Numbered from the stretch's first letter, positions 7,788 to 20,028 are shown. The stretch is 64,000 nt of DNA from Brevibacterium jeotgali (GCF_900169175.1 NZ_FXZM01000002.1:248001-312000); one strand, 5' to 3'. Notes: a model not told the origin generated them from the letters alone. A program made the numbers and translations.

Positions 7788-10166
7788 TCGTCCGCCGGGG
7801 ACACCGCAGTCCATCGCGCCGCCCAGCAGCCCGAGTTCCGCTGTCAGTGCGATGCTCCCGCACTGGTCGGTGCGCAGCACCGGTACGGACCCGAAGGCTT
7901 CGAGGGCCTTCCGTGCGGGGTGACCGTAGGTGTTCCCGGCTCCGACGGAGACCACCCCCACACGGGCACGTGCGGCCCGGAAGAACGCGGCGGACGTGTC
8001 CGCGCTGCCGTGGTGCGGGGCCACGAGCACGTCGACCGGCGCGTAGACCGCCATCTGTGGGACCATGCGCAGCTGCTGGTCGGCACCCACATCACCGGGC
8101 AGGAGGATGCTCAGGCCGTCCACCTGCACGAGGAGGACCAGCGAGGCCGCGTTGCCGTCACGGACGCCTCCCCCGTCGACGGGCGGCCAGAGGACTCGCG
8201 CCGTGACCCCGTCCGGCAGGAGGTCAGCCGGCAGCTCCTCACCTGCGACCGCCGGTGCAGCCACCGTCGCGAGAGCGCGGGTCCTCGTCGCGTCCGGGGA
8301 GTCGGCCAGGGCCAGGGGGTGGACGACGACGGCTTCGTCCACCGCTTCCACCGCTGCGGGCAGCGCTGCGACGTGATCGGCGTCGAAGTGCGACAGAGCG
8401 ATCGTGAGACGAGTGATGCCCGCACCCTCCATGCACGCGGCGAGCAGGGCGGGATCGTCTCCGGTGTCCACGAGCAGCGCGTGGTCCCGCGGCGCATCCC
8501 GACTCCGGATGAGTGCTGCGCTCCCCTGCCCGACGTCGCACACGACGACCGACCAGGCGCCCCGACCCGTCGCGGTCACGACCGGCACCGCCAGACCGGC
8601 CAGGAGGCAGACGATCGTCACGAGCGCACCGCCAGCGCGGACGCTGCGCCGGCCCAGGAGTGCGCACGCCAGACCTGCGACCATCCCCGCAGCCACGACG
8701 ACTCCCCCGAGCCCCGCGGTCCAGCCGAGTGCGGCACCGGGGAGCGCCGCGCACCCATGGGCGACGACCGTGATCCACCACGCCGAGGCCGCGCCGACTG
8801 CACCTGCCGTGCGTGCGAGCAGGTGGGCCGGCGTCCCGAGCGTCTCAGGGAGCGCACCCGCCGCTCCCTCGAGCGCGAGACCGGCGAGTCCCAGCACGGT
8901 CGCCGGTGCGACCGCCGGCGCGGCCGCGACGTTCGCGAGCACCGCCCAGGGGCTGACGGTCGGGTCGAGGACGACGAGCAGCGGGGTGCACCCGACCTGC
9001 GCCGCCGCGGGCACCGCGAGCGCGACCGCGATGAGGCGAGGCACCCCTCTGTCGGTGAGTGCACGGGTGAGCGGCGGCGAGAGCACGACGAGAGCCGCCG
9101 TCGCGCACACGGACAGTCCGAACCCGATCTCCGACGCCAGGTGCGGACGCCCGATGAGCAGCACGGTCACGGCCGTCGCGAGCACCGCGAGCGTGGGTGT
9201 GCCCGCGGGCCGCAGGATGCCGACCGCCACGAGAGCCGCCATCGCTGTCGCCCGCATGACGCTGGGCTCCGGTCCGACGACGAAGACGTAGCCCGCCGTC
9301 ACGGCCGCCGCCGGCAGGATGCGGGTCCACCAGGGACTGCGCAGGCGGGCACACAGGGCCACGACGACCCCCGCGACGATGAGGATGTTCGATCCGGACA
9401 CCGCTGTGAGGTGTGTCAGGGAGACCGTGCGCATCGCATCTGCGAGCGCGGTGCGGATGTGGGCGACGTCGCCCACCACGAGGCCGGGCAGCAGATCTGC
9501 GCCCGCGTGCGTGCCGACACCGGAGACCTTCGCCAGCCCCGCGCGCAGATCGGCACGGATCCGCCACCGCGCGCCGGGCTCCTCGACCACCTCGGCACCC
9601 ACGAGTCCCGTGAGGTCGTCATCCCACCACTCCAGCTGCATGCGCACCAGCGACCCTGCAGGCGGGGGCGGCTCCTCGGCGACGACCGTCACCCTGCCGG
9701 CCTCACCGGTCACGACACTCCGGAAGCGGCCAGACTCGGTCTCCTGAGGATCCGTCACGACGCGAACGATCGCGGCCCCAGGCTGCGGAGCCCCGTCGAG
9801 TGCGAGCGCGTGCGCACCCGCGACGAGCCCGGACAGTCCGAGCGCTGCGAAGACCCCGCCGAGGACCGCCCCGGCCGGCCGCACCGCCCTCCTCGTCCTC
9901 GCGGGACCGGCACACGCAGCCGGTCGGCCCGCCAGGATGAGCACTGCGCCCAGCACGGCGCAGCACAGACCCAGGACCATCGCGGGGCGCCCGGCCCACG
10001 TGATCGACGCCCATGCACCGGCGGCGGCCGTGATGGCACGCGCTGTCCCGATCCTCGCTGTGAGGATCCTGCCGCACCGCGAGCCGCACGCGCGCAGGGC
10101 CGCACTCATGCCGGGGCCTGCGGACAGCGCGGTCCTGCGGTCCTCACCCGACCGTGACGCTGTCAC
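7785..10166 (-). CDS. comEC: ComEC/Rec2 family DNA-uptake channel
   Basis: A 793-residue polytopic membrane protein. Order of parts: N-terminal hydrophobic segments and a DUF4131-type region (to about 230), the Competence domain with many membrane helices (SLTHLTAVSGSNILIVAGVV, about 230-520), then a metallo-beta-lactamase-like domain (DVGQGSAALIRS, LSHFDADHV, LLPGDVGA, APHHGSADT; about 560-780). ComEC conducts one DNA strand across the membrane, and the lactamase-like domain is proposed to degrade the other. The GTG start overlaps the comEA end by 23 bases and follows CAGGATC; an ATG 19 codons later lacks a binding site. No type IV pilus genes are in the window, so competence is not shown. 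Confidence 0.92.
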   Translation of the reverse strand: MTASRSGEDRRTALSAGPGMSAALRACGSRCGRILTARIGTARAITAAAGAWASITWAGRPAMVLGLCCAVLGAVLILAGRPAACAGPARTRRAVRPAGAVLGGVFAALGLSGLVAGAHALALDGAPQPGAAIVRVVTDPQETESGRFRSVVTGEAGRVTVVAEEPPPPAGSLVRMQLEWWDDDLTGLVGAEVVEEPGARWRIRADLRAGLAKVSGVGTHAGADLLPGLVVGDVAHIRTALADAMRTVSLTHLTAVSGSNILIVAGVVVALCARLRSPWWTRILPAAAVTAGYVFVVGPEPSVMRATAMAALVAVGILRPAGTPTLAVLATAVTVLLIGRPHLASEIGFGLSVCATAALVVLSPPLTRALTDRGVPRLIAVALAVPAAAQVGCTPLLVVLDPTVSPWAVLANVAAAPAVAPATVLGLAGLALEGAAGALPETLGTPAHLLARTAGAVGAASAWWITVVAHGCAALPGAALGWTAGLGGVVVAAGMVAGLACALLGRRSVRAGGALVTIVCLLAGLAVPVVTATGRGAWSVVVCDVGQGSAALIRSRDAPRDHALLVDTGDDPALLAACMEGAGITRLTIALSHFDADHVAALPAAVEAVDEAVVVHPLALADSPDATRTRALATVAAPAVAGEELPADLLPDGVTARVLWPPVDGGGVRDGNAASLVLLVQVDGLSILLPGDVGADQQLRMVPQMAVYAPVDVLVAPHHGSADTSAAFFRAARARVGVVSVGAGNTYGHPARKALEAFGSVPVLRTDQCGSIALTAELGLLGGAMDCGVPGGR

Positions 10167-11028
10167 GGATCCTGCTGAGCGTGGCGTCTCCGATCCCGCT
10201 GACGTCGAGCAGTTCGTCCACAGTGGTGAAGCGACCGATCGCGTCTCTGTGGTCGAGGATCGACTGCGCTGTCACGGGCCCCACACCCGGCAGCGTCTCG
10301 AGGGCCGCGAGGTCTGCGCTGTTGAGGTCGACGAGTGCGTCGCCCGTCCCTCCCGATCCGGCACCAGCAGGATCCGGACCGGACTGCGCGCTGCCCGCTT
10401 CCGTGCCGCCACCGCTGCCCAGGGCAGTCTCGTCCCCCGGCTCGGGCACCCTGATCTGCTCACCGTCGACGAGCACGCGCGCGAGGTTGAGCGCGTCCAC
10501 GTCGGCGCTCCCGGAGGCCCCGCCGACGGCTGCGAGTGCGTCCGACACCCGCGCACCCGGCGACAGTTCGACGACACCGGGGGTGACCACGGCACCGACG
10601 ACGTGGACGACGACCGGCGCAGCAGGGGTGGCTGCCGCCCCACCCGTCGTGCGCTCACCCCCGTCCGCGCTCCCACCACCGTCCCCGGCGGCCTCCGCAT
10701 CCGCCTGAGCGGCCTCCCAGGTGTCTGCATGCTTCTGGGCGGCGAGGGGGCTCTCGCCCCGCAGCAGCGACGGGGCCAGGACGAAGACGAGCACACCCGT
10801 CAGAGCAGCTCCCAGCAGGCACAGCAGGACCGTCCGGGACAGTCCGGGCCGGGCTCCCGGCCCCGCGTGGCCGTCCTCCTCGGTTCCGTCGTCGAGATCC
10901 GCCGCATCATCGCCGGGTTCGCCGGCGACATCCCCTGATCCGTCGCCGAGGTCGTCTGCGGGTGACCATCCTCGTTCGCCGCTGCGGGCCAGCAGCGACG
11001 AGAACCTCTCTGCGGGTGATGGGCTCAT
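10144..11028 (-). CDS. comEA: ComEA family DNA-binding protein
   Basis: A 294-residue membrane-anchored protein: a charged cytoplasmic N-terminus rich in Asp/Gly, one transmembrane helix (TVLLCLLGAALTGVLVFVLA, about 70-90), a Gly/Ala-rich linker, an SLBB beta-grasp domain (VVVHVVGAVVTPGVVEL... DGEQIRVP) and a C-terminal pair of helix-hairpin-helix motifs (LVDLNSADLAALETLPGVG and VDELLDVSGIGDATL). It binds incoming DNA outside the membrane and hands it to ComEC. The ATG at 11028 is preferred over GTG 11073 or ATG 11064 because GACAGT lies 6 bases before it, as in leaderless genes here, although a GGAGG is also present 13 bases upstream. Its end overlaps comEC. Confidence 0.88.
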   Translation of the reverse strand: MSPSPAERFSSLLARSGERGWSPADDLGDGSGDVAGEPGDDAADLDDGTEEDGHAGPGARPGLSRTVLLCLLGAALTGVLVFVLAPSLLRGESPLAAQKHADTWEAAQADAEAAGDGGGSADGGERTTGGAAATPAAPVVVHVVGAVVTPGVVELSPGARVSDALAAVGGASGSADVDALNLARVLVDGEQIRVPEPGDETALGSGGGTEAGSAQSGPDPAGAGSGGTGDALVDLNSADLAALETLPGVGPVTAQSILDHRDAIGRFTTVDELLDVSGIGDATLSRIRDSVTVG

Positions 11029-11040
11029 GCGCCCACTGTC
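11029..11040 (-). promoter_or_regulatory. Candidate leaderless promoter for comEA
   Basis: Minus-strand GACAGT (11040-11035), then six bases, then ATG. It matches the A2 and T6 positions of the -10 element but has G instead of T at position 1, so it is weaker than the others. Confidence 0.35.
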
Positions 11041-11159
11041 GCCTCCGCGCCTGCGGCCGCGCATCCCGCACACTCACCGGTGGACGGACACCGGCACATC
11101 CCCGGCATGACCGACGCGTGGGAACCGCGCCGCTCCACCGTCCTGTGACCGCGAGTGAC

Positions 11160-12104
11160 TCAGCTGCGACCTCGGACGACGATGCCCACGGCGCCGGGGC
11201 CCACGTGCGCGGTCAGCACTGGGGACAGCACGTCCGCGCTGATTCCCCAGCCTTCCGCGCGCGCCGCCGCCTCCATCTGCGCGTGCACCCCCCGCGCGGC
11301 ATCACCCGCATCGTCGAGCGACCCCTCCGAGACGAGCACCGTCACATCGACGGAGCCCATCGCGCGAGCGGCGGCCAGTGCATCCGCGATCATCCGCGCG
11401 TGCGCTTTGCGCACTGTCCGGACCCGTGCGGTGGCGTCGACGAGCCCATCGCGCAGGCCGAGGACGGGCACGATCGAGAGGGCACGGCCCAGCAGGGACG
11501 CGGCTCGGCCGATCCGACCGCCGCGTTCGAGGTGCTCCAGGGTCGCCGGGCAGAAGACCACGAAGGTCTCATCCCGGAGGTAGTCCTCTGCTGCGGATCG
11601 CAGCGCTGCGGGGCCTCGGCCCTCCGCCACGCCGTCGGCGATGACGAGGGCGGCTCCCCCGGCCGCGGCGGACGTCGTCCGGGTGTCGATGACGGTGAGG
11701 GGCACATCGAGCCCGTGTCCGGCGGACTCCGCGGTGCCGTGGGTCCCTGACAGTGCCGCCGACAGCGTCAGCACGATGATGTGGTCGCTCCCGCGCTCGC
11801 GCAGCTGCTCGAAGGCGTCCGTGAACGCGTGGACTGCGGGCATCGAGGTGCTGACGCGTGCGCCGCCGACCATCGCGTCACAGAGCGCGGACGGCGCGAG
11901 CTCCCCGTCGATGTGCTCGACCTCGTCGACGATCACGGACAGCGGAACCACGGCGAACCGCCCGCCGAGCGCGCGCGAGACCCGCGCGCGCTCGGCGGGC
12001 GTGAGCAGCACCGTCGAATCGACGACCAGGCCGATCCCCGACGCGCCGTCATCCTCACCGGGACGCCGAGGCCGTCCGTGGTGAGCCGCGTCCGCCGCCG
12101 TCAT
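11160..12104 (-). CDS. DegV family fatty-acid-binding protein
   Basis: A 314-residue protein with the DegV fold: GLVVDSTVLLTP at about 30-41 (usual DST motif), RVSTSMPAV near 100 (the TSxPS-type strand), LSAALSGTHGTA, VIDTRTTSAAAG (mid-region DS/T-x-x-S-G counterpart) and the FCPATLEHLERGGRIG segment. DegV/FakB proteins bind fatty acids for the fatty acid kinase FakA; no fakA lies nearby. The start is the ATG at 12104, which overlaps the ugd stop as ATGA, so the two are translationally coupled; the longer frame to 12242 is Arg-rich and antisense-like. The TSMPAV sequence differs from the usual TSQPS, so ligand choice is uncertain. Confidence 0.85.
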   Translation of the reverse strand: MTAADAAHHGRPRRPGEDDGASGIGLVVDSTVLLTPAERARVSRALGGRFAVVPLSVIVDEVEHIDGELAPSALCDAMVGGARVSTSMPAVHAFTDAFEQLRERGSDHIIVLTLSAALSGTHGTAESAGHGLDVPLTVIDTRTTSAAAGGAALVIADGVAEGRGPAALRSAAEDYLRDETFVVFCPATLEHLERGGRIGRAASLLGRALSIVPVLGLRDGLVDATARVRTVRKAHARMIADALAAARAMGSVDVTVLVSEGSLDDAGDAARGVHAQMEAAARAEGWGISADVLSPVLTAHVGPGAVGIVVRGRS

Positions 12105-13411
12105 GGTCGGCCGAGCGCGCGGTACGTCCAGCCGGCGCCGCGCCATGCAGCGGGATCGAGCACATTGCGCCCGTCGAGCAGACGCGGGTGCTCCACGAGC
12201 CGCTTCACCGTGACGGGATCGAGCTGCCGGTACTCCGACCATTCGGTGAGCAGCAGGACGAGGCCCGCTCCCGTCAGCGCTGTGGTGAGGTCCTCTTCGT
12301 ACGTGAGCTGCGGCTCGCGACGACGTGCGTTCTCAAGTCCCTCCGGGTCCGTGACCGTGACGACCGCACCCTGTGCGTGGAGCGCCGCTGCGACCGCCAG
12401 TGCCGGCGAGTCGCGGGTGTCGTCGCTGTCCGGCTTGAAGGCCGCGCCCAGCACGGTCACCCGCACCCCGTCGATGTCGCCGCCGCATTCGCCGAGCGCC
12501 AGCTCGACCATCCGCTCGCGACGACGGAGGTTGATGGCGTCGATCTCCCTGAGGAAGCTCACGGCCTCCCCCGCGCCGAGGTCGTCAGCGCGAGCGATGA
12601 AGGCACGGATGTCCTTCGGCAGACATCCGCCGCCGAACCCCAGTCCCGCGTTCAGGAACTTGCGGCCGATCCGGTCGTCGATCCCGATCGCATCCGCCAG
12701 CACCGTGACGTCGCCGCCCGCGGATTCGCACAGCTCCGCCATCGCGTTGATGAAGGAGATCTTCGTCGCCAGGAACGAGTTCGCCGCAGTCTTCACGAGC
12801 TCCGCGGTCGGGTAGTCCGCGACGATGCGGGGAGTCCCGCGGTCGAGGACGATCGCATACACCTCGTCGAGCTGCTCCGTCGCCTGCTCGCCGGCGTCGC
12901 CGTCCGGCACCCCGTACACGAGCCGGTCGGGGCGCAGCGTGTCCTGCACCGCCTTGCCCTCGCGGAGGAACTCGGGGTTCCACGCGAGTTCGGCACCGGT
13001 GGCGCGCACCGTGCCCGCGAGCTCCGCCGCTGTGCCCACGGGCACCGTCGACTTGCCGACCACGAGGTGCCCCGGACCGATGTGCGGAAGGATCGACTCC
13101 ACCGCCGCGTGGACGTACGTGAGGTCTGCGTGCAGGCCGTCCGCGCTCTGCGGGGTCCCCACGCAGACGAAGTGGACGGTGGCCGCGGCGACCGCGGACG
13201 GGTCCGAGGTGAAGGTCAGGCGGGCGCTGTCCTGGGTCTCGACCAGCAGCTCCGGCAGCCCGGGCTCGAAGAACGGCGCACGGGCGGCCGACAGCTCGGC
13301 GAGCTTCCGCTCATCGACGTCGACTCCGATCACCGTGTGACCGATCGAGGCCATGGATGCCGCGTGGACGGCTCCGAGGTATCCCACACCCACCACGGAC
13401 ACAGTCGTCAT
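12101..13411 (-). CDS. ugd: UDP-glucose 6-dehydrogenase
   Basis: A 436-residue UDP-glucose/GDP-mannose dehydrogenase-family enzyme that oxidises UDP-glucose to UDP-glucuronate with two NAD+. The N-terminal Rossmann motif is GVGYLGAVHA (8-17), a Pro-rich catalytic loop is at FVCVGTPQ, the central dimer domain carries KTAANSFLATKISF (207-220) and the catalytic Cys263 is in GFGGGCLPKDIR. The C-terminal UDP-binding domain has GAAFKPDSDDTRDSPAL. A GGAGCACC sequence precedes the ATG at 13411. It is first in a two-gene unit with degV. The UDP-glucuronate is likely used for cell-surface glycans, but no glycosyltransferase is adjacent. Confidence 0.95.
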   Translation of the reverse strand: MTTVSVVGVGYLGAVHAASMASIGHTVIGVDVDERKLAELSAARAPFFEPGLPELLVETQDSARLTFTSDPSAVAAATVHFVCVGTPQSADGLHADLTYVHAAVESILPHIGPGHLVVGKSTVPVGTAAELAGTVRATGAELAWNPEFLREGKAVQDTLRPDRLVYGVPDGDAGEQATEQLDEVYAIVLDRGTPRIVADYPTAELVKTAANSFLATKISFINAMAELCESAGGDVTVLADAIGIDDRIGRKFLNAGLGFGGGCLPKDIRAFIARADDLGAGEAVSFLREIDAINLRRRERMVELALGECGGDIDGVRVTVLGAAFKPDSDDTRDSPALAVAAALHAQGAVVTVTDPEGLENARRREPQLTYEEDLTTALTGAGLVLLLTEWSEYRQLDPVTVKRLVEHPRLLDGRNVLDPAAWRGAGWTYRALGRP

Positions 13412-13490
13412 GGTGCTCCTTCGTTCGTCATGCTCGCGTCGGCGCGACGCGCGGTACGCGCCTCAGCTTAGGCGACACCGACCGCGCGGG

Positions 13491-13502
13491 TACTCTGAGG
13501 GA
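13491..13502 (+). promoter_or_regulatory. Leaderless promoter -10 (TACTCT-N6-GTG)
   Basis: TACTCT at 13491-13496 ends 6 bases before the GTG at 13503. The GAGGGA between them touches the start codon and so is too close to act as a binding site. Confidence 0.5.
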
Positions 13503-14192
13503 GTGAAGCGTATCGGTGACTTCCTCGTGAACACTCCGTCCGCCGTCGTCGTGTCCTCGGCGGCCGCGGTCCTGTTCGTCTGCGCGCTCATCCCGCCGCT
13601 GCACGCGATCGCCTGGGTCCTTCTCCTGCTCGCGGTCCTGGTCGTGCTCGGAGCCGTCGTCGGGTGGTCGCGCACGTGGAACCATCTCCAGGACCGGATC
13701 GACGCGCTCGCCTCCGAATCCGCCGGAGCGCACGACGACTACATCCCGGTCGAGCTGAGCCAGACGCCTCAGGAGGAGCTGGCACGAGCAGACGCGAGGA
13801 TCGCTGCGGACATCGTCGCCGGGTTCCCGGAGGACGACGGCATCGTCCGCAGACTCCGGATCGAAGCGGAGGTCACCGACTTCCCGGAGGAGCTCACTGC
13901 TCCCCTGACCACCTTCCTCGCCGACAACTCGCACACGAGGTTCGACGAGCCCCAGGTCCATCGTGCCTTCATGTCGCTCTACCGCGCGGCCCGCGCCCTC
14001 GATCAGTGGATCCGCACGGAGACCGCTCAGTTCGACGGCCAGCGGGTCCTGGTCCCCGGCGACACCCGTGAGGGCGGCTGGCAGGCGTTCGCCGACGCCA
14101 AGCGCTCCGGAGAGGAGCACGCGGACGCCTTCCTGGTGGCGCGGTCGGAGTTCTCCCGGGTCGTGCTCGTGAACCGGCTCCTCGAGGACTGA
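13503..14192 (+). CDS. Membrane-anchored hypothetical protein
   Basis: A 229-residue protein I do not recognise. Two hydrophobic segments (about 15-35, VVVSSAAAVLFVCALIPP, and 38-57, IAWVLLLLAVLVVLGAVVGW) form a hairpin in the membrane; the rest is an acidic, soluble, mostly helical domain (about 60-229) presumably in the cytosol, with conserved-looking blocks FPEELTAPLTTFLADNSHTRF and AFMSLYRAARALDQWI. The GTG at 13503 is chosen because of the TACTCT leaderless promoter; the open frame upstream to 13353 is antisense to ugd and Arg-rich. It is monocistronic and converges on nadE. A short CCGCG/CGCGG hairpin follows the stop. Confidence 0.75.
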   Translation: MKRIGDFLVNTPSAVVVSSAAAVLFVCALIPPLHAIAWVLLLLAVLVVLGAVVGWSRTWNHLQDRIDALASESAGAHDDYIPVELSQTPQEELARADARIAADIVAGFPEDDGIVRRLRIEAEVTDFPEELTAPLTTFLADNSHTRFDEPQVHRAFMSLYRAARALDQWIRTETAQFDGQRVLVPGDTREGGWQAFADAKRSGEEHADAFLVARSEFSRVVLVNRLLED

Positions 14193-14207
14193 CCGCGAGC
14201 ATCGCGG
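14193..14207 (+). terminator. Short hairpin between convergent genes
   Basis: CCGCG (14193-14197) and CGCGG (14203-14207) flank a five-base loop directly after the stop of the membrane protein gene and upstream of the nadE stop. The stem is only 5 bp and has no T-run. Confidence 0.3.
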
Positions 14208-14225
14208 ACTGTCCGGGACCGGCGC

Positions 14226-15047
14226 TCACCACCAGTCGTCGTCCGGACCCGGCGGGGTGCGGCGCTTGTGCTCGGACACGGAGAACTTCTCCGTGAGAGT
14301 CCGTGTGACAGCGGCGGGCACGTCGCGGCCCTCGAGGAAGTCGTCGATCTCGTCGTAAGTCACGCCCAGCGAGCTCTCGTCCGTCTGTCCCGGCTCATCG
14401 TCCAGCAGATCAGCTGTGGGGACCTTCTCCCAGAGACGGTCGGGGCTGCCGAGCGCACGCAGCATCGCGGCCCCCTGCCGCTTCGTCAGTCCGGCGAGGG
14501 GGACGAGGTCCGCCGCGCCGTCGCCGAACTTCGTGAAGAATCCGGTCAGCGCCTCGGCCGCGTGATCGGTCCCCACCACCAGCGACCCGCGCGAACCTGC
14601 CACTGCGTACTGCGCGACCATGCGCATGCGCGCCTTCACGTTGCCGCGGTGGAAATCCGCCAGCGGACGCCCGGTGGACGCATCATGAGTGCCGACCAGA
14701 GCATCGGTCGCAGGCCGCACGTCGAGTTCGACGACGTCATCCGGGCGGATGAAATCGAGTGCGAGCGATGCGTCGGCGGCGTCCTGCTGCGAGCCGTACG
14801 GCAGGCGCAGCGCGCAGAAGCGGGCCTTCATCCCCTGCTGCCGGAGGTCTTCGGCCGCCAACTGGCAGAGTCGACCGGCGAGGCTGGAATCCTGGCCGCC
14901 GGAGATCCCGAGGACGAATCCTCGGGATCCGGTCCGCCGTGCGTACTCCACGAGGAAGCTGATCCGACGCTCGACCTCCGTGTGCGGGTCGAGCTGCGGG
15001 CGCACACCCAGTGCGGAGCGGATCTGGGCGGGTGTCGGGATGCTCAT
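14226..15047 (-). CDS. nadE: Ammonia-dependent NAD+ synthetase
   Basis: A 273-residue N-type ATP-pyrophosphatase that amidates deamido-NAD+ to NAD+. The P-loop [12 protein letters not shown] (49-60) is the family signature; further blocks are [59 protein letters not shown] and [29 protein letters not shown]. There is no N-terminal glutaminase (CN_hydrolase) domain, so it uses ammonia, as short NadE proteins of about 275 residues do; many other actinobacteria have the 680-residue glutamine-dependent form. The ATG at 15047 has TAGGCT 6 bases upstream, indicating a leaderless mRNA. Confidence 0.95.
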   Translation of the reverse strand: MSIPTPAQIRSALGVRPQLDPHTEVERRISFLVEYARRTGSRGFVLGISGGQDSSLAGRLCQLAAEDLRQQGMKARFCALRLPYGSQQDAADASLALDFIRPDDVVELDVRPATDALVGTHDASTGRPLADFHRGNVKARMRMVAQYAVAGSRGSLVVGTDHAAEALTGFFTKFGDGAADLVPLAGLTKRQGAAMLRALGSPDRLWEKVPTADLLDDEPGQTDESSLGVTYDEIDDFLEGRDVPAAVTRTLTEKFSVSEHKRRTPPGPDDDWW

Positions 15048-15059
15048 GCCACCAGCCTA
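15048..15059 (-). promoter_or_regulatory. Leaderless promoter for nadE (TAGGCT-N6-ATG)
   Basis: Minus-strand TAGGCT (15059-15054) is followed by GGTGGC and the ATG. The same hexamer and spacing occur before the MazF-like gene at 5469. Confidence 0.55.
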
Positions 15060-15082
15060 GACCCGACCCCGCACCGACCCGT

Positions 15083-17971
<2,889 letters not shown>

Positions 17972-18011
17972 CAGCGGGGATCCTTCCGGAGGCAGGCGTA
18001 GAGACCACCCC

Positions 18012-18017
18012 ATCCTA
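18012..18017 (-). promoter_or_regulatory. -10 element for leuS
   Basis: Minus-strand TAGGAT (18017-18012) would start transcription near 18004, giving a leader of about 33 bases that contains the GGAAGGA binding site of leuS. Confidence 0.45.
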
Positions 18018-18077
18018 GACCTGTCGGCCCGACCGGGCTGTCGGCCGGGCTCCGGTACGACGGCAGACCACACGCGT

Positions 18078-18107
18078 TTCGTGACGGAGGTTACGTCCCA
18101 GTATCAT
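18078..18107 (+). promoter_or_regulatory. Promoter of the acyl-CoA synthetase gene
   Basis: TTCGTG (18078-18083) and TATCAT (18102-18107) are separated by 18 bases. The start site near 18115 leaves a leader of about 36 bases with GAGAGGC before the ATG at 18151. Confidence 0.45.
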
Positions 18108-18150
18108 GAAGGTTCCGCGTGTCACACCCCCGCTGCAGAGAGGCACCACC

Positions 18151-19971
18151 ATGGGCTCGACGACAATGCCGCAGACCGAGACGCCGGGCGACGGGATCGA
18201 CTTCCGCACCGGTTCCTCCATCACCGACGTCCTGCTCGAACGGGTCCGTGCGGAGCCGTCCGCCCCGCTCATGCTGCGTGAGACGTCGCGCGGCGAGTGG
18301 GAGGACGTGAGCGGCGCTCAGTTCGTCGAGGACGTCACCTCCGTCGCCAAGGGCCTCATCGCGGCCGGCCTGGAGCCGGAGGGCAGCGTCGCACTGTTCG
18401 GCGCGACCTCGTACGAGTGGACGCTCTGCGACTACGCCGTCTGGTTCGCCGGTGGGGTGACGGTCCCCTTCTACGACTCCTCGTCACGCGATCAGCTCGC
18501 CTGGATGATCGAGGACGCCGGGGTGGGGTTCGGACTCGTCCACACGCGCGAGCACGCGGATCGCGCGCGCTCCGGTGCACAGGACGCGGGCATCGCGGCG
18601 GGCACGGTGCCCGTCTGGGTGTTCGGGGATGACGGCCTCGACGAGCTCCGCGCGCTCGGTGCGGACATCACCGATGACGAGCTCGAATCCCGCCGCTCCG
18701 CCGTCACGGCCGACACGATGGCGACCCTCATCTACACCTCCGGCACGACGGGCCGCTCGAAGGGCTGCGTGCTCACGCACGGGAACTTCGTGCAGACGGT
18801 CGCCGCCGCGCAGCAGCACGTGCCCGCCGTCTTCGCCCCCGGCTCGGTCTGCCTCCTGTTCCTGCCGCTGGCCCACGTCTTCGCGCGCTTCGTCCAGATG
18901 CTCGCCATCAACGTCGGCAGCGTGCTCGCCCACACCTCCGACCTGGGACGCCTCACGGACACGCTCTCCGAGGTGCGCCCCACCTACATCCTCGGTGTCC
19001 CCCGCGTCTTCGAGAAGGTGTTCAACTCCGCCCGCACGAAGGCCGAGGCCGAGGGCAAGGGGAGGATCTTCGACGCGGCGCAGAAGACCGCGGTCGCATA
19101 CTCCCGCGCTCTGGACGAGGGCGGTCCCTCGCTGAGCCTCAAGGTCCAGCACGCGCTGTTCGACAAGCTGGTCTACGGCAAGCTGCGCACGGTCATGGGT
19201 GGCCGCCTCGAGTACGCGGTCTCCGGCGGAGGGCCTCTGGGCGAGCACCTGGGCCACTTCTATCGCGGCATCGGTGTGAACATCATCGAGGGGTACGGAC
19301 TCACGGAGACCACTGCTCCCATCACGGTGAACATCCCCGACGATGCGCGCATGGGCTCTGTCGGGAAGCCGCTGCCGGGCTGCGCGGTCGCGATCGCACC
19401 GGACGGCGAGGTCCTGGCGAAGGGCGTGAGCGTCTTCCAGGGCTACTGGAAGAACGACGAGGCCACCGCGGACACCTTCTACGACGAGTGGCTGCGCACA
19501 GGCGACATCGGTGAGATCGACGCGGACGGCTTCCTCCGCATCACCGGCCGGAAGAAGGAGCTCATCGTCACGTCGTCGGGCAAGAACGTGGCGCCCGCAC
19601 CGCTCGAGGACGAACTGCGCCGCCACCCCATCATCGGGCAGCCGATGGTCGTGGGCGACAACCGGAACTTCATCGCCGCACTGATCTTCCTCGATGAGGA
19701 GATGCTCCCGAGCTGGCTGTCGAACCACGGGGCGCACGGCGAACTGAGCATCGAGGACGCCGCGACCCATCCGACGGTCCAGAAGGCCGTGTCGAAGGCC
19801 GTGGACCGCGTCAATCAGAAGGTCTCCCGCGCAGAGTCGATCCGTGAGTTCAGGATCGTCCCGGCGACACTGAGCGAGGAGAACGGGTACCTCTCCGCGA
19901 AGCAGTCGGTGAAGCGCCATGTCGTCTTCGACGACTTCTCCGAGGTGCTGGACGACATCTACGGCGACTGA
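18151..19971 (+). CDS. Long-chain fatty-acid-CoA ligase (FadD15-like)
   Basis: A 606-residue AMP-forming acyl-CoA synthetase. The ATP/AMP signature is IYTSGTTGRSKGCVLTH (P-loop A3), followed by FLPLAHVFAR, GVPRVFEKV, the A5 motif GYGLTETTAPITVN, TGDIGEIDADGFLRITGRKKELIVTSSGKNVAP (A7-A8) and the C-terminal QSVKRHVV with the catalytic Lys region. The arrangement and length are those of FadD15-type enzymes that activate long-chain fatty acids for lipid metabolism. The ATG at 18151 follows AGAGGC; an upstream ATG at 18106 overlaps the -10 box and is not usable. It is divergent from leuS and followed closely by the reductase gene. Confidence 0.9.
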   Translation: MGSTTMPQTETPGDGIDFRTGSSITDVLLERVRAEPSAPLMLRETSRGEWEDVSGAQFVEDVTSVAKGLIAAGLEPEGSVALFGATSYEWTLCDYAVWFAGGVTVPFYDSSSRDQLAWMIEDAGVGFGLVHTREHADRARSGAQDAGIAAGTVPVWVFGDDGLDELRALGADITDDELESRRSAVTADTMATLIYTSGTTGRSKGCVLTHGNFVQTVAAAQQHVPAVFAPGSVCLLFLPLAHVFARFVQMLAINVGSVLAHTSDLGRLTDTLSEVRPTYILGVPRVFEKVFNSARTKAEAEGKGRIFDAAQKTAVAYSRALDEGGPSLSLKVQHALFDKLVYGKLRTVMGGRLEYAVSGGGPLGEHLGHFYRGIGVNIIEGYGLTETTAPITVNIPDDARMGSVGKPLPGCAVAIAPDGEVLAKGVSVFQGYWKNDEATADTFYDEWLRTGDIGEIDADGFLRITGRKKELIVTSSGKNVAPAPLEDELRRHPIIGQPMVVGDNRNFIAALIFLDEEMLPSWLSNHGAHGELSIEDAATHPTVQKAVSKAVDRVNQKVSRAESIREFRIVPATLSEENGYLSAKQSVKRHVVFDDFSEVLDDIYGD

Positions 19972-20028
19972 CGCACGGGAGCAGGGCCGGTGAGCGAGCA
20001 GAAGCACGAGCAGGATCAGGAGCGCATC

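Noticed and set aside
7446..10157. A 903-codon open frame on the plus strand opposite comEC
   Set aside because: It is antisense to a clearly conserved gene, has His/Arg/Asp-rich biased composition and resembles no protein; long antisense frames are normal at this GC content.
10110..10166. Shorter comEC starting at the ATG at 10109
   Set aside because: It lacks a binding site, whereas the GTG at 10166 follows AGGA and gives translational coupling to comEA; the shorter form is not excluded.
17972..18150. T-box riboswitch in front of leuS
   Set aside because: The predicted leader is only about 33 bases and no T-box sequence or specifier hairpin is visible.
18106..18150. Earlier ATG start for the acyl-CoA synthetase
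   Set aside because: The ATG overlaps the TATCAT -10 element, so it would not be on the mRNA.
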